A stretch of DNA of 9,158 nt from Comamonadaceae bacterium (GTDB lineage: Bacteria; Pseudomonadota; Gammaproteobacteria; Burkholderiales; Burkholderiaceae_C), in contig CANCCE010000106.1 of assembly GCA_947374505.1 (NCBI GenBank), forward strand, positions 1-9,158. Direction: 5' to 3'. The position numbers and the translations under genes were made by a program. Shown piece by piece: positions 1 to 6,610 of this stretch (positions are counted from its first letter, which is position 1; each line of letters begins with the position of its first letter). The notes beneath the pieces were generated by a model, which did no database searches, was not told where the DNA came from, and was given only the letters and a program-made list of their open reading frames with translations.

Positions 1-124
1 ACTTATGCCCGAGCTGGGTGACGATGCCCGCGGCATCTTGGCCACGGTGCTGCAACAACAAGAGACCGTCATAAATCAGTTGATTGACCGGGGCGTTACT
101 GACAACACCAACTATTCCGCACAT
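1..124 (-). CDS. purF: Amidophosphoribosyltransferase, N-terminal fragment (cut by window edge)
   Basis: Only the first 41 codons are inside the window, starting at the ATG whose complement lies at 122-124. The reading begins MCGIVGVV, continues with NQLIYDGLLLLQHRGQDAAG and leaves the window at QLGHK. This is the N-terminal glutaminase (Ntn-hydrolase) part of PurF. Cys2, exposed when the initiator Met is removed, is the nucleophile that takes ammonia from glutamine. The family then makes phosphoribosylamine from PRPP, the first committed step of purine synthesis, in the cytoplasm. The gene follows cvpA by 17 bases on the same strand, an arrangement conserved in many proteobacteria, so it should be the last visible member of the folC operon. 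No strong Shine-Dalgarno is seen in the short gap. The rest of the enzyme is outside the window, so intactness cannot be judged. Confidence 0.95.
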   Translation of the reverse strand, partial: MCGIVGVVSNAPVNQLIYDGLLLLQHRGQDAAGIVTQLGHK

Positions 125-141
125 GATGGACCATTCATAAA

Positions 142-663
142 TTAATTCAGATAGCGGGAAAACTTTTCCGGCAACGCCGGTTTCAGTCCCTTCAAGGCGG
201 CCGACAACACCGGCGCACCTGTTGATTCTTTCCACCACGGGCTGTCTTTGAGCGGTGTCATGTCAATCGCCACGGCAACCGCCAGCAACAGGACCAGCCC
301 ACGCACCAAACCGAAAACGCCTCCCAACAACCGATCAACGGGCCGCAGCCCCACTGCTGCCACCATTTTTCTCACCAAGGAAGCCAGCAAACCAGCGACA
401 AAGACCGCGACGATAAATGTCAGCACAAAGGCTGCAGCGTAGCGAATCGGCTGCGAGGCCAATGACATCGGTAGCAGCGCGGCGACATCAGGTGCAAACC
501 AGTGCGCCAGAAAAAAAGCAGCAATCCAACCCAGCACTGACAACACCTCGAAGACCAAGCCGCGCCAGAGACCCACCAACAGCGACAAGAGAAGAACCGC
601 CAACAAAACCCAATCAATGGTTGTGATGGCGGCGACGGTTGCGATGGCAGGTAATTCGAACAA
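142..663 (-). CDS. cvpA: CvpA family inner-membrane protein (colicin V production protein homologue)
   Basis: A 173-residue, very hydrophobic protein with four likely membrane helices at about residues 17-33, 38-56, 75-97 and 113-133. It carries family-typical stretches such as the GLWRGLVFEVLSVLGW region (31-46) and RPVDRLLGGVFGLVRG (107-122), and has the usual length. CvpA homologues are needed for colicin V export and have been linked to envelope homeostasis; the molecular activity is unsettled. The start chosen is a TTG (complement of 661-663). It has a good Shine-Dalgarno, GAGGG, six bases upstream, which sits just after the stop of the SPOR gene. No ATG lies closer to the conserved first helix. 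The 15-base gap upstream and 17-base gap to purF support one operon. Confidence 0.93.
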   Translation of the reverse strand: MFELPAIATVAAITTIDWVLLAVLLLSLLVGLWRGLVFEVLSVLGWIAAFFLAHWFAPDVAALLPMSLASQPIRYAAAFVLTFIVAVFVAGLLASLVRKMVAAVGLRPVDRLLGGVFGLVRGLVLLLAVAVAIDMTPLKDSPWWKESTGAPVLSAALKGLKPALPEKFSRYLN

Positions 664-678
664 AGGCAGCCCTCAACT

Positions 679-1419
679 TTACAAAGTGAGAATAGTCACC
701 GGCAAACCAAGCGACTTGATCTTGGCCGCTGATTTCTCGGCTTCAGCCCTGTTCGCGAAAGGCCCGACACGCACACGGGTGCGTTGACCGTCTTTGGTCT
801 CAACGACCTGCGTATAGGTTTTGAGCCCAGCTTTTTCAAGCTTGATTCGGGCTTCACGCGCCTTGGCGACTTCCGCGAATGCACCGACCTGAACCACCAG
901 TCGCACATCACTCTGTGTCACCGAAGGCGCGGCTTTGCCTTCAAGCAAGGCGCGGGCACGCGCACTGTCGTCAACTTTGGGGGGCACGGCCTCAGCTTTG
1001 GCCTCAGGCTCTTTTTTGGCGACGGGAGCAGGTGCAACGACGACTGGCGCAACAGCAGCAACGGGTGGCTTCGCGCTGACCGGCTCCTCCTTGGGGGGCG
1101 TGTTGGGCACAACGACTGCAGCCGTCGCGGCCGGCGGGGCCTCAGCCACCGGCGTCGACGCAGGCACAGGCTGCGGGTTGATAAGCGGCCGGACCGCATT
1201 CTTATTAGGAATGTCGATCGCAATGTCCACCGGCACAGGCCGCGGCTGCGAATCAAACAGCAGCGGAAAGCCGACAACGCCGATCAACACCAGCACAGCA
1301 GCGCCAATCAGCCGATGTTTGGCTCGCTTGCGAACGATGTCGACGCTTTCGGCCTGGGCATTGGTGCCGGCCTTGGATTTGGAAGATTGACCGCCCCGGC
1401 GGAGGTTGAAAAACGACAT
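679..1419 (-). CDS. SPOR-domain (DedD-like) membrane-anchored cell-envelope protein
   Basis: A 246-residue bitopic protein. A basic cytoplasmic N-terminus (residues 1-36, with a KRAKHR cluster) is followed by one membrane helix at about 37-55. A long Pro/Ala/Val/Lys-rich periplasmic linker spans about 58-165, and a C-terminal SPOR domain about 171-246. The SPOR domain shows the usual VQVGAFA start, a TRVRVGPF core and a final VTIL strand. SPOR domains bind denuded glycan strands of septal peptidoglycan, and E. coli DedD, in the same genomic position, is a divisome protein. A septal role is inferred from domain and synteny. The gene lies 63 bases downstream of folC and 15 bases upstream of cvpA. 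The low-complexity linker has little sequence constraint. A different SPOR protein such as an FtsN paralogue is possible, but position favours the DedD type. Confidence 0.9.
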   Translation of the reverse strand: MSFFNLRRGGQSSKSKAGTNAQAESVDIVRKRAKHRLIGAAVLVLIGVVGFPLLFDSQPRPVPVDIAIDIPNKNAVRPLINPQPVPASTPVAEAPPAATAAVVVPNTPPKEEPVSAKPPVAAVAPVVVAPAPVAKKEPEAKAEAVPPKVDDSARARALLEGKAAPSVTQSDVRLVVQVGAFAEVAKAREARIKLEKAGLKTYTQVVETKDGQRTRVRVGPFANRAEAEKSAAKIKSLGLPVTILTL

Positions 1420-1482
1420 GGTCGTGGTTGTGTCCGTTGGAGATCTGTTGTGAGGGCTGGTTGTTCGGATTCAAAACCAGGT

Positions 1483-2808
1483 TTAACCGGCCATGTGCTG
1501 CGCTGTCAGGCGGGGCAGTCCGTCTTTCAATACACCGCCCACCGTGTAGAAAGAACCGAAGACGACGATTCTATCAGCGGGCTTGGCCGCGGCGACAGCA
1601 GCATCCAGCGCCTCACGAGGCGAGTTGAAAGTGGCGGTTGTCACGTCAGTGCGGCTCTGCAGGGGTTGCCAGCGGGCCGCCAAGTCAGCACCTGATGCGG
1701 CGCGCGGCGTCGGTAAATCGGTGAAGTACCACTTGTCCACCAAGGGCTCGAGTCGGGCCAGCATGGGAGCCAGGTCTTTGTCGGCCATCGCGCCAAAAAC
1801 AGCGTGCGTGCAGGGGTAAAAACCCATGGCATCGAGATTTTCAGCCAGCGCCGCCACCGAATGCGGGTTGTGCGCCACGTCCAGCACCAGCGTCGGCTGG
1901 CCGGGAACGATCTGAAAGCGCCCCGGCAACTCGACCATCGACAAACCGACACGCACTGCCTGCGCCGTCACCGGCAACAAGTCGCGTACGGCCGTCAGCG
2001 CGGCCAGTACGCCAGCGGCGTTGACCAATTGATTGGCACCGCGCAGCGCCGGGTAAGCCAGCCCCGAATAACGCCGGCCGCGACCAGCCCAGCCCCATTG
2101 CAGCTTGTCGCCCGAAAAGTTGAAGTCATGGCCAAAGCGCCACAGGTCAGCACCCAAGTCTGCGGCGGCTTGCAACACACTTTCCGGCGGCACCGGGTCA
2201 CTCACCACGACCGGTTTGCCGGCGCGCATGATGCCGGCTTTTTCTCGGCCGATGCTTTCCCGGTCATGGCCGAGCAACTCCATGTGGTCTAAGTCGATGC
2301 TGGTGATGATGGCGCAGTCAGCGTCGATGATATTGATGGCGTCGAGTCGGCCGCCCAGTCCGACTTCCAAAATCGCCACGTCCAGCGGGGCGTCAGCCAA
2401 CTGCTTCAAAAAGACCAGGGTGGTGAACTCAAAATAGCTCAGCGAAATCACAGCCGCACCATCCGCCGCGTCGGCTTGCATGCGGGCGCGCTCCACCGCC
2501 TCAAAATACGGCAGCAAAGAAGCCGCACTGACGACATCCCCGCGAATTCGACCGCGTTCCTCAAAATGCACCAAATGCGGCGAGCTGTAAACGCCGGTGC
2601 GGTAACCCGCCTCCAGCAAAATCGCTTCCAGCATGGCGCAGGTCGAACCCTTGCCATTGGTGCCAGCCACGATGATGACAGGGCACTTGAAAGCCAAACC
2701 CAGCCGCTGCGCCACCTTGCGCACGCGCTCAAGCCCCATGTCGATGCCTTGGGGGTGAATTTGCTCGCAATAAGCCAGCCAGTCGTCGAGAGTCTTGAGA
2801 TGTTCCAT
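1483..2808 (-). CDS. folC: Bifunctional dihydrofolate synthase / folylpolyglutamate synthase
   Basis: A 441-residue Mur-ligase-type enzyme that adds glutamate to dihydropteroate and then extends the polyglutamate tail of folates, in the cytoplasm with ATP. Visible motifs are the P-loop GTNGKGST at residues 49-56, then YSSPHLVHFEER (74-85), ILEVGLGGRLDAIN, HDRESIGREKAGI and the C-terminal-domain DVAHNPHS. Length is normal for the family. The ATG start (complement of 2806-2808) gives MEHLKTLDDWL, the usual N-terminus. The frame also opens seven codons upstream at a TTG (2827-2829), which would make 448 residues; neither start has a strong Shine-Dalgarno, so the ATG is preferred. This is the first gene of the leftward operon. 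In many proteobacteria accD sits just upstream; here an ArsC-family gene diverges instead, with 38 bases between starts. Confidence 0.96.
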   Translation of the reverse strand: MEHLKTLDDWLAYCEQIHPQGIDMGLERVRKVAQRLGLAFKCPVIIVAGTNGKGSTCAMLEAILLEAGYRTGVYSSPHLVHFEERGRIRGDVVSAASLLPYFEAVERARMQADAADGAAVISLSYFEFTTLVFLKQLADAPLDVAILEVGLGGRLDAINIIDADCAIITSIDLDHMELLGHDRESIGREKAGIMRAGKPVVVSDPVPPESVLQAAADLGADLWRFGHDFNFSGDKLQWGWAGRGRRYSGLAYPALRGANQLVNAAGVLAALTAVRDLLPVTAQAVRVGLSMVELPGRFQIVPGQPTLVLDVAHNPHSVAALAENLDAMGFYPCTHAVFGAMADKDLAPMLARLEPLVDKWYFTDLPTPRAASGADLAARWQPLQSRTDVTTATFNSPREALDAAVAAAKPADRIVVFGSFYTVGGVLKDGLPRLTAQHMAG

Positions 2809-2846
2809 GTGGTCCGCATTGTCGCGCAAGCTGCGAAAATAGCCGG

Positions 2847-3191
2847 ATGATCATCCTCTATGGCATCCCCAACTGCGACACCGTTAAAAAAGTCCGCGCC
2901 TGGCTCACCGCTCAAGGGCTGGCGCATGAATTCCATGATTTTAAAAAGGCCGGTGTACCCGCTGATCGGCTGGCGGCATGGGAAGCTGAGCTAGGCTGGG
3001 AAAAGCTGTTGAACAGAAAAGGCACGACTTGGCGCAAGCTCGACCCTCTGGCGCAATCAGGCGTGATCAACGCCATCAGCGCGCAAGCGCTGATGCGGGT
3101 CCAGCCCAGTTTGATCAAACGACCCGTGGTGGAATGGGGACACCACACCACGGTCGGGTTTGATCCTGCCGTTTGGACGTCTGAGCGCTGA
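2847..3191 (+). CDS. ArsC/Spx/YffB-family thioredoxin-fold protein
   Basis: A 114-residue protein with the IPNCDTVKKVRAWL motif at residues 7-20, Cys10 being the conserved family cysteine. The later signature PSLIKRPVVE also fits YffB/ArsC-like proteins of the thioredoxin fold. Annotation pipelines often call this group arsenate reductase. The length and the NCDT motif match the YffB subgroup, whose substrate is not established, and no ars operon genes are nearby, so arsenate reduction should not be assumed. Glutathione-dependent thiol chemistry in the cytoplasm is a reasonable inference. The gene diverges from folC. Its ATG lies inside a 12-base perfect palindrome (2845-2856). It has no strong Shine-Dalgarno, and no good sigma-70 promoter is visible in the 38-base gap, so the promoter may lie within folC. 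Confidence 0.88.
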   Translation: MIILYGIPNCDTVKKVRAWLTAQGLAHEFHDFKKAGVPADRLAAWEAELGWEKLLNRKGTTWRKLDPLAQSGVINAISAQALMRVQPSLIKRPVVEWGHHTTVGFDPAVWTSER

Positions 3192-3223
3192 TCAGCGCGT
3201 CTTTACCGATTATTTACGCGGCG

Positions 3224-3314
3224 GCTGTCCACCTAAATGCGTCTGCTTCGTTACAGTCATGACAGGCCATGCACTTATTTCAGACCGCATGGTGCTTGCA
3301 AGAGGAATTTCAAA
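3224..3314 (+). promoter_or_regulatory. Conserved leader of glycine-zipper gene, copy 1
   Basis: The 91 bases before the ATG at 3315 align without gaps to the 91 bases before the second gene (3941-4031). Including the ATG, 76 of 94 positions match by my count. The best conserved blocks are GCTTCGTTACAGT (3245-3257) and GCACTTATTTCAGAC (3271-3285). A strong Shine-Dalgarno, AGAGGAA at 3301-3307, follows with seven bases before the ATG. The block TTACAG, 18 bases, TTATTT is kept in both copies and could be a promoter, but it fits the sigma-70 consensus poorly. It may equally be a 5' UTR element or a relic of duplication. I infer shared regulation; the sequence shows only the conservation. Confidence 0.5.
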
Positions 3315-3905
3315 ATGCGCAACACACGCCTTCAATCACTGACCAAATCAATCGCCCTGCCGGCGCTTTTCACTGCCGGTGCGCTTTGCGGCGTTAACGC
3401 CCAAGCGCAAGAAATCCTGGCGCGCGTCATCACCAGCACCGCGGTGATTCAGCAAGTCGCTGTGCCGCGTCAGGTTTGCAACACCGCTGCGGTGGTCACC
3501 GAAGCGCCTAAAAGTGGTGCCGGTGCCGCCATCGGAGCCATCGCCGGCGGGGCGATGGGCAATGCCGTTGGCAACGGCAACGGTCGCGCCTTGGCCACCA
3601 TGATCGGGCTGGTCGGCGGCGCCGTGGTCGGCAACAACGTCGAAGGGTCTAGGAGCCAGGTACAGAACGTGCAGCAGTGCAGCATGCAGACCAGCTACGA
3701 AAACCGCACCATGCACTACGACGTGGTCTACGAGTACGCCGACAAGCGATACAACATTCAGATGCTCAACGACCCCGGTCAGTACGTGCACTTGTCAGTC
3801 ACCCCGGTCGGCGTTCTGCCACCCCAAAACCGCACACCGCAGACGTCTTACCAGCAGTATCAGCCAGAAGTCATCGGGACCGATCCCCGCCGCAACCGTT
3901 ATTGA
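3315..3905 (+). CDS. Exported glycine-zipper (17 kDa antigen-like 2TM) protein, copy 1
   Basis: A 196-residue protein with a signal peptide (basic start, hydrophobic core about 13-27, predicted signal peptidase I site AQA|Q after residue 31). Cys25 is preceded by Leu, so it is not a lipobox. A glycine zipper spans about 67-111 with GAGAAIGAIAGGAMGNAVG and then GLVGGAVVG, typical of the Rick_17kDa_Anti / glycine-zipper 2TM family of envelope proteins. A conserved charged and Tyr-rich domain (123-150) and a Gln/Pro-rich tail follow. Cys55 and Cys122 are conserved in the paralogue and could form a disulfide. Function is unknown; an outer-membrane or periplasmic location is inferred. The frame opens earlier at 3237, but the ATG at 3315 has the strong Shine-Dalgarno and yields the signal peptide. 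It is a tandem paralogue of the next gene. Confidence 0.88.
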   Translation: MRNTRLQSLTKSIALPALFTAGALCGVNAQAQEILARVITSTAVIQQVAVPRQVCNTAAVVTEAPKSGAGAAIGAIAGGAMGNAVGNGNGRALATMIGLVGGAVVGNNVEGSRSQVQNVQQCSMQTSYENRTMHYDVVYEYADKRYNIQMLNDPGQYVHLSVTPVGVLPPQNRTPQTSYQQYQPEVIGTDPRRNRY

Positions 3906-3940
3906 TCGCTCAGCAGTTTCTTTACCTTTCTTTTACCCGG

Positions 3941-4031
3941 GCTGTGCACCAAAATGCATGAGCTTCGTTACAGTTAAAGCAGGCCACGCACTTATTTCAG
4001 ACAGCGTGACATTTGCAAGAGGAGTTTCAAC
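3941..4031 (+). promoter_or_regulatory. Conserved leader of glycine-zipper gene, copy 2
   Basis: Counterpart of the block before copy 1, at an offset of 717 bases, with no insertions or deletions over 94 aligned bases. The same two blocks are conserved, at 3962-3974 and 3988-4002. The Shine-Dalgarno here is AGAGGAG (4018-4024), seven bases before the ATG, slightly better than in copy 1. Weaker similarity continues upstream to a shared TCTTTACC (3919-3926 and 3200-3207), with a 2-base length difference. Because copy 2 keeps its own leader and no terminator hairpin is visible between the genes, it may be transcribed both from its own start and by read-through. Confidence 0.5.
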
Positions 4032-4736
4032 ATGCGCCACATACTCGCTAAATCAATCGTTTTTCCGACTTTGGCAACTCTCGGTGCGCTTTGCGGCGTC
4101 AGCGCCCAAGCGCAAGACATCTTGGGACGCGTGATCTCGAGCACCGCTGTGATCCAACAAGTTGCCGTGCCGCATCAGGTGTGCAACTCAGCCGCAGTGG
4201 TTTCAGAAGCACCGAACAGCGGCGCGGGTGCCGTCATGGGTGCCCTCGCCGGCGGCGCGGTCGGTAATGCGGTCGGCAACGGCAGCGGACGCGCGTTGGC
4301 CACCATGATCGGACTGGTCGGCGGTGCGGTGGTCGGCAACAACGTTGAGGGGCCAAGAAGCCAGCTGCAAAACGTGCAGCAGTGCAGCACGCAGACCAGC
4401 TATGAAAACCGCACCATGCATTACGACGTGGTCTATGAATACGCCGACAAGCGTTACAACATTCAGATGCCCAACGACCCAGGCCAGTACGTTCGCTTGC
4501 AAGTCAACCCTGTCGGCACCCTGCCGCCGCCAGCTCAGACTTACCAGCAATACCAACAGCCGAACGTTGTCTACAGCCAGCCGTCAACTGTCTATGTGCA
4601 GCCCGCACCGACGGTGGTTTACGCCCAGCCTTACTATCAGCAGCCTTACTACCCGCCGATCGGCATCTCTTTGGGCTTCGGCTATCGGGGCGGCTACGGT
4701 GGTGGCTACCGCGGCGGCTACGGTCACTGGCGCTAA
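4032..4736 (+). CDS. Exported glycine-zipper protein with Gly/Tyr-rich tail, copy 2
   Basis: A 234-residue paralogue of the upstream gene. It has a signal peptide with a predicted cut AQA|Q after residue 27 and a glycine zipper at about 63-107. Cys51 and Cys118 are conserved, and residues 121-146 are identical to residues 125-150 of copy 1. From about residue 165 it differs. A Tyr/Gln/Pro-rich segment with repeated VVYSQP, VYVQP and VVYAQP-like units (about 171-209) leads to a hydrophobic GISLGFGY stretch and a GGYGGGYRGGYG tail ending HWR. Such tails occur in surface or envelope-associated proteins, but no activity can be assigned. A terminator follows 50 bases after the stop. Four residues are missing near the N-terminus relative to copy 1. 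Confidence 0.88.
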   Translation: MRHILAKSIVFPTLATLGALCGVSAQAQDILGRVISSTAVIQQVAVPHQVCNSAAVVSEAPNSGAGAVMGALAGGAVGNAVGNGSGRALATMIGLVGGAVVGNNVEGPRSQLQNVQQCSTQTSYENRTMHYDVVYEYADKRYNIQMPNDPGQYVRLQVNPVGTLPPPAQTYQQYQQPNVVYSQPSTVYVQPAPTVVYAQPYYQQPYYPPIGISLGFGYRGGYGGGYRGGYGHWR

Positions 4737-4786
4737 AACCTGTCCTTCAAACTGTCATGAGGACGTCCCAAGTCCTATGCAACCTG

Positions 4787-4811
4787 AAAGCCCTCCTTCG
4801 AGGGCTTTTTT
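4787..4811 (+). terminator. Rho-independent terminator after the glycine-zipper pair
   Basis: A perfect 9-base stem, AAAGCCCTC (4787-4795) and GAGGGCTTT (4800-4808), encloses the loop CTTC and runs into six T residues (4806-4811). It lies 50 bases after the stop of copy 2 and should end transcription from the tandem pair, separating it from ppnP. The opposite strand has only a short A/T stretch on the other side, so it is mainly a plus-strand terminator. Confidence 0.9.
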
Positions 4812-4928
4812 CATGCCCGCCAGTAGCCCGGCCGTGTGCCCTAAAATCTATCTTTTGCCCGCGGCGCTGCTTGGCCCGCGAAACCTGCTGAAACCCACTT
4901 TCACCGCCCACTTCGACCCATCCGCCCC

Positions 4929-5246
4929 ATGATCACCGACAAAATCAACAACATCAGCGTCACCACCCAAGCCAGCGTCTACTTTGACGGCAAGTGCGTG
5001 AGCCACGGCATCACCTTCGCTGACGGCACCAAAAAATCGGTCGGCGTGGTGTTGCCCGCGACACTGACGTTCAACACCGGCGCGCCTGAAATCATGGAAT
5101 GCGTTGCCGGCAGTTGCGAGTACAAACTAAAAGGCAGCGAAGCTTGGGTCAAGTCAGTACCCGGCGAGAAATTCAGCGTGCCTGGCAACTCGTCGTTTGA
5201 TATTCGCGTGACAGAGCCTTACCACTACATCTGCCACTTCGGCTGA
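4929..5246 (+). CDS. ppnP: Pyrimidine/purine nucleoside phosphorylase (YaiE/DUF1255 family)
   Basis: A 105-residue single-domain cupin-like protein, close to the 94 residues of E. coli YaiE/PpnP. Family features visible are SVYFDGKCVSHGITFADG (16-33), SVGVVLPATLTFNTGAPEIM, the GEKFSVPGNSSFDIRV stretch and the Tyr-His-Tyr-Ile-Cys ending. PpnP cleaves nucleosides with phosphate to give the free base and ribose-1-phosphate, with broad purine and pyrimidine range, in the cytoplasm. The ATG at 4929 gives a typical N-terminus, though no Shine-Dalgarno is seen in the C-rich bases before it. It starts the region after the terminator and lies 27 bases before argG on the same strand, so the two are probably co-transcribed. 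A metabolic link between them is not obvious. Confidence 0.93.
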   Translation: MITDKINNISVTTQASVYFDGKCVSHGITFADGTKKSVGVVLPATLTFNTGAPEIMECVAGSCEYKLKGSEAWVKSVPGEKFSVPGNSSFDIRVTEPYHYICHFG

Positions 5247-5273
5247 TCTGAACAGCACGCAACGAAACACGTC

Positions 5274-6608
5274 ATGAGCACCATTCTCCAAAACCTTCCC
5301 ATCGGCCAAAAAGTCGGCATCGCTTTTTCGGGCGGCCTTGACACCAGCGCTGCCCTGCACTGGATGAAACTCAAAGGCGCGATTCCCTACGCCTACACCG
5401 CCAACCTTGGCCAGCCTGACGAGCCTGACTACGAAGACATTCCGCGCAAAGCCATGCAGTACGGCGCTGAAAAAGCCCGCCTGATCGATTGCCGCCGCCA
5501 ACTCGCCGCCGAAGGCATTGCCGCCCTGCAATGCGGCGCTTTTCATATTTCGACCGCTGGGGTGACGTACTTCAACACCACGCCACTTGGCCGCGCCGTG
5601 ACCGGCACCATGCTGGTGGCAGCGATGAAGCAAGACGACGTCAACATCTGGGGCGACGGCAGCACCTACAAAGGCAATGACATCGAGCGTTTTTACCGCT
5701 ACGGCCTGCTGACCAACCCTGATTTGAAGATTTACAAACCGTGGCTGGACCAGTTGTTCATTGACGAGCTGGGTGGTCGCGCCGAAATGTCAGCCTTCAT
5801 GACCGAAGCGGGTTTTGGCTACAAAATGTCGGCCGAAAAAGCCTACTCGACCGACTCCAACATGCTGGGTGCCACGCACGAAGCCAAAGACCTCGAACAC
5901 CTCTCCAGCGGCATGAAGATCGTCAACCCGATCATGGGCGTGGCGTTCTGGAAAGACGAGGTCGACGTCAAGCGGGAAGAAGTCACGGTGCGCTTTGAAG
6001 AAGGCCAACCCGTCGCGCTGAACGGCAAAAGCTTTGAGAGCCTGACTGAACTGATTTTGGAAGCGAACCGCATTGGCGGCCGTCACGGTTTGGGCATGAG
6101 CGACCAGATTGAAAACCGCATCATCGAAGCCAAGAGCCGCGGTATTTACGAAGCGCCGGGCTTGGCCCTGCTGTTCATCGCTTACGAACGCCTGATCTCC
6201 GGCATTCACAACGAAGACACCATTGAGCAGTACCGCATGAACGGCTTGAAGCTCGGCCGCCTGCTGTACCAAGGCCGCTGGTTTGACCCGCAATCCATCA
6301 TGCTGCGCGAAACCGCCCAGCGCTGGGTGGCACGTGCCGTCACCGGTGAAGTCACGATTGAACTGCGCCGCGGCAACGACTACTCGATCCTCAACACCGA
6401 GTCGCCGAACATGACCTACAAGCCAGAGCGCCTGAGCATGGAAAAAGTCGCGGGTTCCTTCACGCCACTGGACCGCATTGGTCAGCTGACGATGCGCAAT
6501 CTGGACATCATCGACACCCGCGACAAGCTGGGTATCTACACCCGGAGCGGCCTGCTGACTTTGGGTGAAGATGGCACGCTGCCATCGTTGGGCAACGACC
6601 AGAAATAA
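5274..6608 (+). CDS. argG: Argininosuccinate synthase (long, E. coli-like form)
   Basis: A 444-residue cytoplasmic enzyme that joins citrulline and aspartate with ATP to give argininosuccinate, the next-to-last step of arginine synthesis. The N-terminal ATP pyrophosphatase P-loop is at AFSGGLDTS (17-25). It is followed by AYTANLGQPDEPDYEDIP, the GNDIERFYRYGLL region and YSTDSNMLGATHEAKDLEHL, all characteristic of ArgG. The length and N-terminus match the approximately 447-residue E. coli type rather than the approximately 400-residue type of many other bacteria. It looks intact. The ATG at 5274 is the only sensible start, with a weak Shine-Dalgarno. It ends two bases before the stop of murB on the other strand, with no terminator between. 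No ArgR box was recognised upstream. Confidence 0.98.
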   Translation: MSTILQNLPIGQKVGIAFSGGLDTSAALHWMKLKGAIPYAYTANLGQPDEPDYEDIPRKAMQYGAEKARLIDCRRQLAAEGIAALQCGAFHISTAGVTYFNTTPLGRAVTGTMLVAAMKQDDVNIWGDGSTYKGNDIERFYRYGLLTNPDLKIYKPWLDQLFIDELGGRAEMSAFMTEAGFGYKMSAEKAYSTDSNMLGATHEAKDLEHLSSGMKIVNPIMGVAFWKDEVDVKREEVTVRFEEGQPVALNGKSFESLTELILEANRIGGRHGLGMSDQIENRIIEAKSRGIYEAPGLALLFIAYERLISGIHNEDTIEQYRMNGLKLGRLLYQGRWFDPQSIMLRETAQRWVARAVTGEVTIELRRGNDYSILNTESPNMTYKPERLSMEKVAGSFTPLDRIGQLTMRNLDIIDTRDKLGIYTRSGLLTLGEDGTLPSLGNDQK

Positions 6609-6610
6609 GG

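Noticed and set aside
784..1695. A 303-codon open frame on the plus strand, antisense to the SPOR gene and folC
   Set aside because: It runs across two well-supported genes, its translation is Arg/Gly/His-rich with no recognisable domain, and such long open frames are expected opposite high-GC genes.
2809..2829. TTG start for folC seven codons upstream
   Set aside because: There is no clear Shine-Dalgarno and the ATG gives the usual FolC N-terminus; it cannot be fully excluded.
2847..3191. Arsenate resistance gene (arsC)
   Set aside because: The NCDT motif and length fit the YffB subgroup and no arsR, arsB or other ars genes are in the window.
3185..3198. 14-base palindrome GCGCTGATCAGCGC at the stop of the YffB-like gene, as a terminator
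   Set aside because: The stem is only about five pairs around a four-base loop and there is no proper T-tract, only GTCTTT.
3237..3314. Longer start for glycine-zipper copy 1, adding 26 residues
   Set aside because: The added residues precede and would mask the signal peptide, the same DNA aligns as non-coding leader with copy 2, and the strong Shine-Dalgarno serves the ATG at 3315.
4842..4847. TAAAAT as a -10 element for ppnP
   Set aside because: No acceptable -35 hexamer lies 16-18 bases upstream, so a promoter cannot be supported from sequence alone.
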